Shown: positions 1 through 8,354, counted from the stretch's first letter. The stretch: 64,000 nucleotides of DNA from Desulfobaculum sp044987625 (GCF_044987625.1 NZ_JBJDSB010000006.1:62001-126000), one strand, 5' to 3'. Notes: generated from the sequence alone by a model not told the origin. Made by a program: numbers and translations.

Positions 1-48
1 CTAGGACCTGTGTGAGCACCCAATCCGCACAAGGAAGGACCGAACCGA

Positions 49-639
49 GTGAGCGAAACAACACGACACAAAATACTCGACGCCGCGGCGCGCCTGTTTT
101 CCGAACGCGGCTTCAACAATACCCCCACCAGTCTGCTGGCCCGCGAAGCCGGAATATCCGAAGGCAGCATCTACCGCCATTTCACCTGCAAGGACGAAAT
201 CTTCCTCAGCCTCATCACAGGCGTACGCGAGGAACTGGAGCTGGCGCTCAAAGACGCCATGACCCAAAGCCACTGTCAAAGCGGCCTCGCCCGCATTAGC
301 TGTGTGGTGGAGGTCTACTCCAACTACGTCCGCGAAAACCGCCGCAACTTTGCCCTCATCTTCCGCGACGCGCCAACCCGCGCCGGGGACAATGGCTCCA
401 AAGTGCAGGACGAACTGCGCGCCATTCACGACTTTATCCTCGGCAGCATCCGCCGCGCCCTTAAGCAAGGCATCGCCGAAGGCTCCATCCGCGCCGATAT
501 CGACGTCGTCACCACCAGCGCCATGCTGTGTTCCCTCGTTCTTGGCCTAACGCGCATGCGCTTTTTCGACTTTCTGCCCGACGACTACGTCGGCCCCGAT
601 GCCGTGCGCGAAACGCTGGAGCGTCTGCTCTCCGTTTAG
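49..639 (+). CDS. TetR/AcrR family transcriptional regulator
   Basis: A 196-residue protein with the TetR plan. Residues about 5-50 form the helix-turn-helix DNA-binding domain (ILDAAARLFSERGF, then GISEGSIYRHF, the recognition-helix signature). The rest is an all-helical ligand-binding and dimerisation domain with no recognisable ligand signature. The start is GTG at 49, preceded by AAGGAAGGA at good spacing; no ATG fits better. The gene stands alone and its downstream neighbour is convergent, so the regulated target is not shown here. Family members usually repress their own or nearby promoters and release DNA on binding a small molecule. The family call is sure; the function is not. Confidence 0.92.
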   Translation: MSETTRHKILDAAARLFSERGFNNTPTSLLAREAGISEGSIYRHFTCKDEIFLSLITGVREELELALKDAMTQSHCQSGLARISCVVEVYSNYVRENRRNFALIFRDAPTRAGDNGSKVQDELRAIHDFILGSIRRALKQGIAEGSIRADIDVVTTSAMLCSLVLGLTRMRFFDFLPDDYVGPDAVRETLERLLSV

Positions 640-668
640 CGCCCGCGCGTCCTACGCCACAAAAAATA

Positions 669-701
669 ATGAGCCGGGGCGGCAATGCCGCCCCGGCTCA
701 T
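669..701 (-). terminator. Rho-independent terminator of the ppiC-like gene
   Basis: A near-perfect 15-bp stem around the loop AAT (arms 669-683 and 687-701), core GAGCCGGGGCGGC. On the minus strand it is followed by ATTATTTTTT. It ends the minus-strand parvulin gene and probably also stops transcription arriving from the TetR gene. Confidence 0.85.
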
Positions 702-745
702 CTGTACTCATCACATGCCGCTGCCTCGCAGCGACGCACAGCGCG

Positions 746-1024
746 TTAGCCGCGCTCGCGGATGTGGATGAGGTGATAGCCAAACTGGGTCTGGATAGGA
801 CCATGGACGGAGCCCACTTCCTCGTTAAAGCAGACGGTATCAAACTCCGGCACCATCATGCCGGGAGGGAAGGAACCCAGGTCGCCGCCGCGCTGGCCGG
901 AAGGGCACTTGGAGTGCTTGCTGGCGAGCTCTGCGAAATCAGCGCCGTCCTGAATCTGCTGCAGCAGATCTTCACAGGCTTCCTTGGTCTCAACGAGAAT
1001 GTGGCTTGCGGTACACGTTGCCAT
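746..1024 (-). CDS. ppiC: Small parvulin-type peptidyl-prolyl cis-trans isomerase
   Basis: A 92-residue single-domain parvulin, the same size as E. coli PpiC (about 93). Visible family motifs are the N-terminal ASHILVET, the mid-region FAELASKHSKCPSGQRGGDLGSF, and the C-terminal FGYHLIHI with its conserved histidine. It catalyses cis-trans isomerisation of Xaa-Pro bonds. There is no signal peptide, so it should be cytoplasmic. An upstream extension to 1180 is open, but the start at 1024 is preferred: AAGGAG lies about 9 bases before the ATG, and the homologous fold begins there. It is monocistronic, with a strong terminator just downstream. Confidence 0.93.
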   Translation of the reverse strand: MATCTASHILVETKEACEDLLQQIQDGADFAELASKHSKCPSGQRGGDLGSFPPGMMVPEFDTVCFNEEVGSVHGPIQTQFGYHLIHIRERG

Positions 1025-1200
1025 AGCGTGTCGCTCCTTGTTCAAATGGTGAAATGGGAAGTAACGCGGCATCGTTGCCGCAGGAAGGGCGAACACTGCC
1101 ACGCACTGCGCCGCGATGCAAGTCTGTCCGGTATGCCTTGACACCCCCGCAATGCGCCATATATCCGAAGAGACGTGCAATTCTAAAAACGGATGACTTT

Positions 1201-2109
1201 ATGAACAACGTGCTGAAATTTCTTCTTGTTCCCCTTGTTGTCGTCGCTATAGTCGCCATCAGTGCAGACTTTTCCGACGCACGACGCTTCGGCGGGGGAC
1301 GATCCTTCGGCGGGAGCAAAAGCTTCAACAAAGGCTACTCCAAGCCCATCTCCCCCACACAGCGTTCCTCCCGCTCCGGCGCGGCAGTGAACAACAACCG
1401 CTCCCGCTTCGGCGGCATGGGCGGCATGCTCGGTGGACTGCTGGCTGGCTCCCTGCTCGGCTCCCTCTTCTTCGGCCACCCCTTCGCCGGCGGCGGGTTC
1501 ATGGACCTGCTCCTGCTCGGTGGCCTCGCCTTCCTGCTCCTGAAGCTCTTCCGCAGCAGGCGCCGCGCCGCAACGCAATACGCAGGACAAGGAGCAGGCC
1601 TGTCAAACGGTGGAGCCGGCCCCGATTTTTCCGCACGAGGTGACTACGCACAATCCGACGCCGCACGCCGCGCTCAGGCCGGCTGGGGCGCCCTCGGCGC
1701 TCAGGCGCAGCCGCAAGAGGAATCCGTCTCCGTCCCCGACGGCTTCAATACCGACGAATTCCTCGAAGGCGCGAAAGTCGCCTTCAACCGCCTGCAGCAG
1801 TCCTGGGATGCGCGCGACCTGAACGACATCGCCCAGTTCGCCACCCCTGCCGTCATGGACGAAATCCGCCAGCAAGCCGAGCAGGACCCCAATCCGTCCA
1901 AAACGGAAATCCTCATGCTCAACGCCCGACTGCTCGAAGTGAAACCCATGGACGGCAAAATCGTCGCCACCGTGTTCTTCGACGCCTTCATGCGCGAAGA
2001 CGCCGCCTCCGGCTCCGAACAGGTCCGAGAAGTCTGGCACTTCGCCAGAAATGAACACAACGAAAGCGACATGTGGCGACTCGACGGTATCCAACAACTC
2101 GATACCTAA
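1201..2109 (+). CDS. Tim44-like domain membrane protein
   Basis: A 302-residue protein. An N-terminal hydrophobic signal or anchor (about residues 5-22) is followed by a low-complexity Gly/Ser/Arg segment (RRFGGGRSFGGSKSF), a Gly-rich hydrophobic stretch around residues 75-120 that may form one or two membrane segments, and a C-terminal Tim44-like/Mba1-type domain from about residue 180 to the end (DEFLEGAKVAFNRLQQSWDARDLNDIAQF). This is the usual architecture of bacterial Tim44-domain proteins, whose exact role is unclear; an association with membranes or protein export is assumed from mitochondrial Tim44. The ATG at 1201 has only a weak ribosome-binding site, but it begins the signal sequence. 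A strong terminator follows. Confidence 0.85.
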   Translation: MNNVLKFLLVPLVVVAIVAISADFSDARRFGGGRSFGGSKSFNKGYSKPISPTQRSSRSGAAVNNNRSRFGGMGGMLGGLLAGSLLGSLFFGHPFAGGGFMDLLLLGGLAFLLLKLFRSRRRAATQYAGQGAGLSNGGAGPDFSARGDYAQSDAARRAQAGWGALGAQAQPQEESVSVPDGFNTDEFLEGAKVAFNRLQQSWDARDLNDIAQFATPAVMDEIRQQAEQDPNPSKTEILMLNARLLEVKPMDGKIVATVFFDAFMREDAASGSEQVREVWHFARNEHNESDMWRLDGIQQLDT

Positions 2110-2136
2110 ACGCACCACAACACAACATTGCACGAT

Positions 2137-2169
2137 AAAAGAGCACAGCACACGCTGTGCTCTTTTTTT
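2137..2169 (+). terminator. Bidirectional Rho-independent terminator after the Tim44-like gene
   Basis: GAGCACAGC-acac-GCTGTGCTC followed by TTTTTTT, with AAAA on the 5' side so it can also act from the other strand. Confidence 0.93.
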
Positions 2170-2209
2170 GGCGATCCTTTCAGGAGGAAACAAGAAGGGA
2201 GAAAAGAGG

Positions 2210-2317
2210 GCCTCCGGCGGGTTAAGGAAATAATTTCCTTAACAATCCTTAGGATTTTCGGGGCGGAAGCCGCCCCGAAAATAGGGGTGGGCGTGTTCTT
2301 CTGCCTTCCCTTCAAAC
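2210..2317. repeat. Left part of structured intergenic repeat, copy A
   Basis: It begins GCCTCCGGCGG (2210-2220), followed by a perfect hairpin GTTAAGGAAA-taa-TTTCCTTAAC (2221-2243) and a second 13-bp hairpin with loop AAG (2254-2282, core CGGGGCGG/CCGCCCCG). The same order occurs at 62417-62489 with matched substitutions in both arms. There is no ORF of substance. It could be a mobile or REP-like element, or a transcribed structured RNA. Confidence 0.8.
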
Positions 2318-2490
2318 GCCAGACAGGGATTCTCACCGCCCTTCACACACCGCCAACACCCCCTCCAAAAAACTCTCCCCCATCCACCCGGACGAGAGCC
2401 GTCAGGGGTGACGACAGTTCCTTCCAAAGCCGCCCGGCCTGTGCGCAAATGGGATATCTAAGGGCCCACGGCCCTTAGACCTCCGGAGGA
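2318..2490. repeat. Structured intergenic repeat, copy A, first tandem 193-bp unit
   Basis: A 173-bp sequence starting GCCAGACAGGGATTCTCACC and ending with hairpin CTAAGGGCC-cac-GGCCCTTAG (2458-2478) and CCTCCGGAGG. It is almost identical to 2511-2683 (period 193) and clearly related to 62530-62704. It contains the conserved internal segment GACGAGAGCCGTCAGGGGTG (2390-2409). Confidence 0.85.
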
Positions 2491-2510
2491 AAAAAAAAGC
2501 CCTGCCCAAA

Positions 2511-2683
2511 GCCAGACAGGGATTCTCACCGGTCTTCACACACCGCCAACACCCCCCCAAAAAAACTCTCCCCCATCCACCCGGACGAGAGCCGTCAGGG
2601 GTGACGACAGTTCCTTCCAAAGCCGCCCGGCCTGTGCGCAAATGGGATATCTAAGGGCCCACGGCCCTTAGACCGCCGGAGGC
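2511..2683. repeat. Structured intergenic repeat, copy A, second tandem unit
   Basis: The second unit of the tandem pair, with only a few substitutions relative to 2318-2490. Its hairpin is at 2651-2671. It ends CCGCCGGAGGC (2673-2683), the exact reverse complement of GCCTCCGGCGG at 2210-2220, so the whole element is bounded by inverted ends. Confidence 0.85.
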
Positions 2684-2717
2684 AAAAAAAAGCCCCGCGG
2701 TGAAACCACCACGGGGC
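2684..2717 (-). terminator. Terminator of the flagellar operon (after fliI)
   Basis: Stem GCCCCGcGGTG / CACCaCGGGGC with one mismatch and loop AAAC (2692-2717). On the minus strand it is followed by eight T residues (2684-2691). It lies just downstream of the fliI stop, so no fliJ is co-transcribed. Confidence 0.88.
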
Positions 2718-2753
2718 GCATTCTGCACTACGTTTGTCGCCACAGCGGGGCGC

Positions 2754-4070
2754 CTAGGTCCCGACGAGGGACGTCAAGGCGCTGAAGCTGTCGTCGAGGG
2801 TCGCGCCTGCGCCGACCTGCTGTTGCAAATATTCCCGCTGTGGGCCGATGAGCTCAAGGGCGGCGTCGATTTCGGGGTTGGAGCCTTTGGCGTAGGCGCC
2901 GATGTTCACCATATCCTCAACGCGGTTGTAGGTGGCGAGATGGCGCACGAATTCCTGCCCGGCCTGCTGCACGGCGTCTGGCGTGACGTCGGCGCGCAGT
3001 CGGGAGATGCTCTTGAGCACGTCGATGGCCGGATAGTGGCCTTGGTCGGCGAGGTCGCGGGTGAGCACAATGTGGCCGTCAAGAATGGAGCGCACGCCGT
3101 CGGCCACGGGTTCGTTGAAGTCGTCGCCGTCGACGAGAACGGTGTAGATGCCAGTGATGGTGCCCTTGGACGAGCGCCCGGCGCGCTCCAGAAGCCGCGG
3201 TAGCTGGGCAAAAACGGAGGGCGTGTAGCCGCGCGTGGTGGGCGGCTCTCCGGCGGCGAGGCCGACTTCGCGGGCGGCCATGGCGAAACGGGTGACGGAG
3301 TCCATCATGAGAAGGACGTCCTTGCCGTCGTCGCGGAAATACTCGGCGATGGTGGACGCCGCGTAGGCGGCGCGCATGCGCACAAGGGGGCTGTTGTCGG
3401 ACGTGGCGACGACGAGCACGGACCGCGCCATGCCTTCGGGACCAAGATCCTTTTCGATAAATTCAAGCACCTCGCGGCCACGTTCGCCAACGAGGGCGAT
3501 GACGTTGACATCGGCCTTGGTGTAGCGCGCCATCATGCCCATGAGTGTGGACTTGCCGACGCCGGAGCCGGCCATGATGCCAACGCGCTGGCCTTTGCCG
3601 AGGGTGAGCAGCCCGTTGATGGCGCGCACGCCAACATCGAGTGGCTCGCAAATGCGCGGCCTGTCGAGGGGGTTCAGCGGCTCGGCGTACAGGGGATAGT
3701 AGCCGGAGGCGGCAATGGGCGCGCCGTTGTCGAGGGGCGCACCAAAGGCGTCGATGGCGCGGCCAAGGAAATTCTTACCGACGGGAAACAGCGGCGGCGT
3801 TGAGGTGTTCTTGATGAGGGAGCCGGGGCGAATGCCTCGCATTTCGCCGTAGGGCATGAACAAACACGCGCCATCGCGAAAGCCCACCACCTCGGCATAG
3901 ATGGCCTTGTCGGAGCGGCCTTCGGGAAGCAGCTCGCACACGGCCCCGAGGGGCGCCTTGATGCCGCGCCCTTCGGCGATAAGCCCGACGACCTTGCTGA
4001 CCTTGCCGAACACCTGACAGGGATTGGTATCCCTGAGCAGATTGATGCAGCCTTGCGGATTCAAACTCAC
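2754..4070 (-). CDS. fliI: Flagellum-specific ATP synthase FliI
   Basis: The 438-residue ATPase of the flagellar type III export apparatus, full length for the family. The N-terminal beta-barrel covers about residues 1-95. The catalytic F1-beta-like domain has Walker A GSGVGKST at about 168-175, the GERGREV catalytic-glutamate segment at about 195-201 and Walker B VLLMMD at about 252-257. The C-terminal helical domain shows the typical DEQGHYPAID-like segment (DLADQGHYPAIDVL). It hydrolyses ATP to help feed substrates into the export gate, in complex with FliH. Its ATG overlaps the fliH stop by 4 bp (ATGA), indicating translational coupling. It is the last gene of the operon; a terminator follows. 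Confidence 0.98.
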   Translation of the reverse strand: MSLNPQGCINLLRDTNPCQVFGKVSKVVGLIAEGRGIKAPLGAVCELLPEGRSDKAIYAEVVGFRDGACLFMPYGEMRGIRPGSLIKNTSTPPLFPVGKNFLGRAIDAFGAPLDNGAPIAASGYYPLYAEPLNPLDRPRICEPLDVGVRAINGLLTLGKGQRVGIMAGSGVGKSTLMGMMARYTKADVNVIALVGERGREVLEFIEKDLGPEGMARSVLVVATSDNSPLVRMRAAYAASTIAEYFRDDGKDVLLMMDSVTRFAMAAREVGLAAGEPPTTRGYTPSVFAQLPRLLERAGRSSKGTITGIYTVLVDGDDFNEPVADGVRSILDGHIVLTRDLADQGHYPAIDVLKSISRLRADVTPDAVQQAGQEFVRHLATYNRVEDMVNIGAYAKGSNPEIDAALELIGPQREYLQQQVGAGATLDDSFSALTSLVGT

Positions 4071-4825
4071 TCGGATTCCCCGTTGTCGATGCCAAGCTGG
4101 GCGAAAATGGGTTCTACGGAGGCCCAGCGGCTGCCGATGGAGTTGTCCACCATGCCTTCCTCGCTTTCGAGGACCATACCGCCGGGTTCAAGGGACTCGT
4201 CGAGCTTGATGCCCCAGCGCTCCAGCGTGGGATGCGCGGAGCGCGCGCGGTCCAGCAGCGCCTGCATGATTTCCTCATCCTCGGGGCGAATGCGAAAGAC
4301 GAGGCCGTCGTGGGTGTCGATGGCGTCGAGGGCTTGATCAAGCAGCGAGGCCATAACCTCTTCGCGGCGCTGGTCAAGCTCGACGGCCAGCAGACGCTCC
4401 ACGGCGATGCGCACGAGGGAGACAATGTCCTCACGATGATGCTGCCAAATCTTGCGGCTGTCGCGGTCGACGGTCTCCATGGCGCGGGCGAGGGTCTCGG
4501 ACGTCTGCTGCACGGCGGCATCAAGCTGGGCCTGACAATTGGCTGCGGCTTCATCCATGGCTTCCTGCGCGGCCTTTTCGCGAATCTGCTGCGCCTCGCG
4601 CATGGCCTGAGCGAGAATATCCTGCGCCTTGGCCGTGGCTTTTTCCTGCACGCGGCGCATGTATTCCTCTTCGGTCGTCAGGGACCAGCCGTGAGACTCC
4701 TCACCACCGCGCAGGCGGCTAAGTTCATCCTCGGAGAATCCCTTCCCGCCGACTCCTACAATGACGCGGCCGCCGGAGCGGCCTGCGTCTTTGGTATCGT
4801 TGTCGTGTTCCTTAGACAAAGACAT
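4067..4825 (-). CDS. fliH: Flagellar assembly protein FliH
   Basis: A 252-residue FliH, the stator and negative regulator of the FliI ATPase. Residues about 1-50 are a low-complexity leader. About 50-120 form an Ala/Glu/Gln-rich coiled coil (KATAKAQDILAQAMREAQQIREKAAQEA). The C-terminal FliH/VPEL-like domain includes IVSLVRIAVERLLAVEL and ends in the beta-rich segment around LEPGGMVLESEEGMVDNSIGSRW, typical of FliH/SctL. Its start overlaps the end of fliG by 14 bp and its stop overlaps fliI by 4 bp. It is identified by position and these features, since FliH sequences are poorly conserved. Confidence 0.95.
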   Translation of the reverse strand: MSLSKEHDNDTKDAGRSGGRVIVGVGGKGFSEDELSRLRGGEESHGWSLTTEEEYMRRVQEKATAKAQDILAQAMREAQQIREKAAQEAMDEAAANCQAQLDAAVQQTSETLARAMETVDRDSRKIWQHHREDIVSLVRIAVERLLAVELDQRREEVMASLLDQALDAIDTHDGLVFRIRPEDEEIMQALLDRARSAHPTLERWGIKLDESLEPGGMVLESEEGMVDNSIGSRWASVEPIFAQLGIDNGESE

Positions 4826-5807
4826 CTCCGCCTCCGCGGCCGATCATGATGCGTCCTTCGGTTTCGAGACGCCGCACAATCTTGACGATGTTCTGCTGGG
4901 CCCCTTCCACCTCGGAGAGGCGTACCGGGCCCATAATTTCGAGGTCTTCGCGGATCATTGTTGCCGCACGTTCGGAGAGGTTGCCGAAGAACTTTTCCTG
5001 CAGTTCCTCGGTGGCACCCTTGAGGGCCTTGGTCAGGTCCTCGTTGGCGACCTCCTTGAGCAGTTCGCGGATGGAGCGGTCGTCCAGCCCCTTGATATCC
5101 TCGAACACGAACATGAGGTTCCTGATGTCCTCGGCCATCTGGGAGGATTCCTCTTCGATTTCGGAGAGAACCTCTTCCTCGGTGGCGCGGTCCACGGCGT
5201 TGAGAATTTCGGCAACGGCCTGAACGCCGCCAACCTTTTTGCCTTCCTTGCCGCCCATGGCGATGAGCTGGCTTTGCAGCACCTTGTCCACTTCCATAAG
5301 CATCTCCTCGGCCACGGCTTCCAGCCGCGCCAGACGCATGAGGATTTCCGGACGCACACCGGCGGGCAGAGCCTGCAACAGGTCTGCGGCCTGATCGGGG
5401 TGCAGGTGGCCGAGTATGAGCGCCAGCGTCTGCGGGTGCTCGTTGCGCAGAATCTGCGACAGAATGCGCGGGCTGACGTTTTCCAACTCGCGGAAGGGCG
5501 CGGGGCCGGAGTCCAGATCCAGTGCGTCAAGAATGTACTTGGCCGTCTCGGAATCGAGGTTGCGGGTCAAGAGCTTCTTCACGGTATCTGCGCCGCCCAT
5601 GAGCATCTCGGCATTGAGAATGAGCTGATGATGATATTCACGCAGGACTTCTTCCACCTGCTCCTTGGGGATGGTTTCCATCTCCACCATTGCTTTGGAT
5701 ATCTGGGCGATGTCTGCGCGTTCAAGGCGCTTGAACACCTCGGCGGTAAACTTCTCGCCCATGGCAAGCATAAGGATGGCGGTTTTCTGCGCTCCTGTGA
5801 GACTCAT
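4812..5807 (-). CDS. fliG: Flagellar motor switch protein FliG
   Basis: A 331-residue FliG, a C-ring protein that binds the FliF MS-ring through its N-terminus and generates torque with the stator through its C-terminal domain. The EHPQT motif (NEHPQTLALILGHL) is in the middle domain. The C-terminal torque segment (DDRSIRELLKEVANEDLTKALKGA) and the final VRLSEVEGAQQNIVKIVRRLE are intact. A 9-residue longer start is open, but MSLTGAQKTAILML at 5807 is the family start. It forms TAATG with the fliF stop and has GAGGAGG upstream inside fliF. Confidence 0.97.
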   Translation of the reverse strand: MSLTGAQKTAILMLAMGEKFTAEVFKRLERADIAQISKAMVEMETIPKEQVEEVLREYHHQLILNAEMLMGGADTVKKLLTRNLDSETAKYILDALDLDSGPAPFRELENVSPRILSQILRNEHPQTLALILGHLHPDQAADLLQALPAGVRPEILMRLARLEAVAEEMLMEVDKVLQSQLIAMGGKEGKKVGGVQAVAEILNAVDRATEEEVLSEIEEESSQMAEDIRNLMFVFEDIKGLDDRSIRELLKEVANEDLTKALKGATEELQEKFFGNLSERAATMIREDLEIMGPVRLSEVEGAQQNIVKIVRRLETEGRIMIGRGGGDVFV

Positions 5808-7417
5808 TATGCGGTGGCCTCCTCTTTGAGCCATGTCTTAATGATGGCCATTGCGCCATCCATGTTCTGTTCAGACAGCTGTAAGGCATGCGCTCTGATG
5901 TCGTCCAGCTTCCGCACGGCTTCGAGGTCGCTCTCTTCGTCGTCGCCTTCCACGAGGGCGATGCGGCCCTCGCCTTCGGGCAGTCCGGCAATGCCTTCCA
6001 CGCCTTCCACCTCGGTCTTGGGCCGGATAAGGGCCATGACCACGGGGCGAACCACAAGGATAAGGAAGAGGAAGATCAGCAGACCGTTGAGGAACGGCTT
6101 GCCCAGACGCTGCACATATTCCAGAACCAACTGGGCGAGGTCGGGGCGGATTTCCTGCTCCGGGCCGCCGAAGGAGATGCTGGAAACCTCAATGGTATCA
6201 CCGCGGATGGTGTCCAGACCAACGGCGTTGGAGACAAGCTGCTGAATGCGGTCCAGTTCTTCCTGCGTTCTGGGCACGAAGTTGAACTCGCCCGTAGGCT
6301 CGCCGTCGGCGTTCATGACATCCTGATACACACCGTCCACGATAACCGCCACACTCAGGCGGTCAAGCTCGCCGATGGGGGAAATGATTTCCTGCTCGAC
6401 CTTGTTGATCTCGTAGTTGGTGGTTCTGGTCTCGCGGGTGGCCTCCTGATTGGAGATGGCGTCGCCCGGTCCTTCGCCGCGGAAGTTCGGCTCATCGGCA
6501 CCGGCATTCAGGTTGGCCGCGCCCTGCTGGGTTTCCTCGCTGCGCTGCTCGCTTCGCACCACGGCGCTGTCGGGGTCGTACTCTTCCTTGCGGGTGGTGG
6601 TCCGGCTGAAGTCCAGATCCGCGTTGACCTTGGCGATAACGCGGCCGGGACCGTACAGCGGAGACAGCATCTGCTCGATGCGCAGCTCCAGGGCGCGCTC
6701 CACGCTCATCTTCTGTTCCAGCTGCGTGGTGGACAGCGCCTCGGATTCTTTGGGGGAGTAGATAATTTCGCCCTTGGTGTCCGCCACGGTAATACGGTCC
6801 GTGGACAGGCCCTCAACGGACATGGACACCAGGTTGACGATGCCCGTGACTTCCTCGGGCTTCATCTTCTCGCCCTGCTTCAGCTTCAGGACGACGGACG
6901 CCGACGGATCGCTCTGCTCCTCGATGAAGAGGGTCTTGTGCGGCAGCACAAGGTGAACGCGGGCGCGCTCCACCTGCGGAAACTCGCTGATGGTTCGCGC
7001 CAGTTCACCCTGCAGGGCGCGCTGATAGTTGATGCGCTGGACGAAGTCGGTCTGGCCGACCTTGACCTCGTCGAAAATTTCGAAGCCGATGCCCTGCCCG
7101 TGCACCTTGCCCTCGCCAGCGACCTTGAGGCGCAGGTCATAGACCTGGTCTGCGGGCACCATGATGGTGGTGCCATCGTCGGTCAGCTTGTACTCAACGT
7201 TCTGCTTTTGCAGCATCTGGACGATATTGGATGCGTCCTCGGCGTAGAGCTTGGAGTAGAGCACCCGGTAGTCCGGCTGGTTCAGCCAAACAATGAGCAG
7301 AAAGAAGGTGATGATCACCATCCCGGCCAAACCGGCGACCAGCACGCGCTGTGAGAGGGTCGTCTTTCCCCAGAAAGACTTGGCTCGTTCAAGTGTGTCA
7401 TTGGCGAAGGAGGGCAT
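5807..7417 (-). CDS. fliF: Flagellar MS-ring protein FliF
   Basis: A 536-residue MS-ring protein. Transmembrane segment 1 is at about residues 26-46 and segment 2 at about 447-468, enclosing the periplasmic YscJ/FliF ring-building domains (including LARTISEFPQVERARVHLVLP, the strongest family signature). The C-terminal cytoplasmic tail after segment 2 binds FliG and is acidic (EGDDEESDLEAV). It nucleates assembly of the basal body around the export gate. It is followed directly by fliG (TAATG) and separated from fliE by 37 bp. Confidence 0.97.
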   Translation of the reverse strand: MPSFANDTLERAKSFWGKTTLSQRVLVAGLAGMVIITFFLLIVWLNQPDYRVLYSKLYAEDASNIVQMLQKQNVEYKLTDDGTTIMVPADQVYDLRLKVAGEGKVHGQGIGFEIFDEVKVGQTDFVQRINYQRALQGELARTISEFPQVERARVHLVLPHKTLFIEEQSDPSASVVLKLKQGEKMKPEEVTGIVNLVSMSVEGLSTDRITVADTKGEIIYSPKESEALSTTQLEQKMSVERALELRIEQMLSPLYGPGRVIAKVNADLDFSRTTTRKEEYDPDSAVVRSEQRSEETQQGAANLNAGADEPNFRGEGPGDAISNQEATRETRTTNYEINKVEQEIISPIGELDRLSVAVIVDGVYQDVMNADGEPTGEFNFVPRTQEELDRIQQLVSNAVGLDTIRGDTIEVSSISFGGPEQEIRPDLAQLVLEYVQRLGKPFLNGLLIFLFLILVVRPVVMALIRPKTEVEGVEGIAGLPEGEGRIALVEGDDEESDLEAVRKLDDIRAHALQLSEQNMDGAMAIIKTWLKEEATA

Positions 7418-7454
7418 GAAACGGCTCCGTAGTATTACGTGTGGCTAACAGACG

Positions 7455-7892
7455 CTAGAAGTGCATCTGCGACAGTTGCTTGTAGGCCTCCATGACCTTG
7501 TTGCGCACGGCGGAGGTCATCCGCATGGCGACACCGGCCTTCTGGAGGGTGATCATCAGTTCGTGCACATTCTGGGTGCGGCCGGAGGCAAAGTCCTCAA
7601 TCATGGCCTTTTTGTCGGCCTGCAGCTCGTTCACCTTGGTCAGGGATTCCGTCACCGTTTCGGAGAACGGCTTTTCCACTTCCATGAACTGCTTGGCCAG
7701 CTCCTGTGCACGGGCGGCGGTGATAGGCTCGTCCAGCCGCTGCTTGCGTACGGCGGTATCCACGGCCGTGGCAAAGCTGGAGGAACTCTTTTCCGTCTTC
7801 GCCACACTCGGGGTGGCGTTCAGGCCGTTAATGCTGCCTGTTTGCATGGCACTGCGGTAGGCGCTCAGGCCAACGCTGCGAATATCAACCAT
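7455..7892 (-). CDS. fliE: Flagellar hook-basal body protein FliE
   Basis: A 145-residue FliE, the rod-MS-ring adaptor. The C-terminal two thirds carries the family core (NVHELMITLQKAGVAMRMTSAVRNKVMEAYKQLSQM). The N-terminus is longer than the usual 100-115 residue protein, with a Ser-rich segment around residues 20-45. The chosen ATG at 7892 has AAGGGAG upstream and leaves an 18-bp gap after flgC; no internal start has a better site. Confidence 0.94.
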   Translation of the reverse strand: MVDIRSVGLSAYRSAMQTGSINGLNATPSVAKTEKSSSSFATAVDTAVRKQRLDEPITAARAQELAKQFMEVEKPFSETVTESLTKVNELQADKKAMIEDFASGRTQNVHELMITLQKAGVAMRMTSAVRNKVMEAYKQLSQMHF

Positions 7893-7910
7893 TGTTCTGC
7901 TCCCTTAGCG

Positions 7911-8351
7911 CTAGCGGCCGATTTCCAGGGCCTTGTTAAACATGCCCTTCACCGACTGGATGGAGGTGACGCCAGCCTCGTAGGCTCTGGTGGCGGTGAG
8001 CATGTGGGTCATTTCCTCAACGACGTTGATGTCCGGGTAGGACACGTAGCCCTGCTCGTCGGCATCGGGATGACCAGGTTCAAAGACGCGCTTGAGGGGC
8101 CGGGAGTCTTCGGCAATGCCGAGGACACGGCTGCCCTGCAATTCACGCGTCATGGCATCCTGCATGACCTTGGAAAACGGCGAATCCACATCGGTGGAAG
8201 CGCGAACCACGCTGCGCCTGCGGTAGGGGCCGCCCTCGGGCGTGCGCGTGGTTTTGACGTTTGCCAGATTCATGGAGATGACGTTCATGCTGGTGCGTTC
8301 CGTGGACAGGCCGGATGCGGCGATGTCCAGTGCTGTCATGAAATCCGCCAT
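7911..8351 (-). CDS. flgC: Flagellar basal-body rod protein FlgC
   Basis: A 146-residue proximal rod protein. The N-terminal flagellar rod signature is ALDIAASGLSTERTSMNVISMNLANVKTT (positions about 7-35, partly shown). The C-terminal D0 helix is MTHMLTATRAYEAGVTSIQSVKGMFNKALEI. The Tyr-rich VSYPDINVVEEM precedes it, as in other FlgC proteins. It is exported through the type III gate and polymerises with FlgB, FlgF and FlgG. Three bases separate it from flgB. Confidence 0.97.
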   Translation of the reverse strand: MADFMTALDIAASGLSTERTSMNVISMNLANVKTTRTPEGGPYRRRSVVRASTDVDSPFSKVMQDAMTRELQGSRVLGIAEDSRPLKRVFEPGHPDADEQGYVSYPDINVVEEMTHMLTATRAYEAGVTSIQSVKGMFNKALEIGR

Positions 8352-8354
8352 GAC

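Noticed and set aside
2128..2478. Open frames across the repeat region
   Set aside because: They read through a terminator and the hairpins of the repeat, with no family resemblance.
2210..2683. CRISPR array
   Set aside because: The tandem units are 173 bp with hairpins and there are only two; no 20-40 bp repeats with spacers or cas genes occur in the window.
4761..6245. 494-codon open frame on the plus strand
   Set aside because: It is antisense to fliG and fliF and has no protein-family character.
5888..7354. 488-codon open frame on the plus strand
   Set aside because: It is the antisense of fliF, rich in His, Gly and Leu, with no ribosome-binding site or domain.
7893..7910. Start of FliE further downstream to match the usual length
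   Set aside because: Internal starts lack ribosome-binding sites; the long start has AAGGGAG and fits the flgC spacing.
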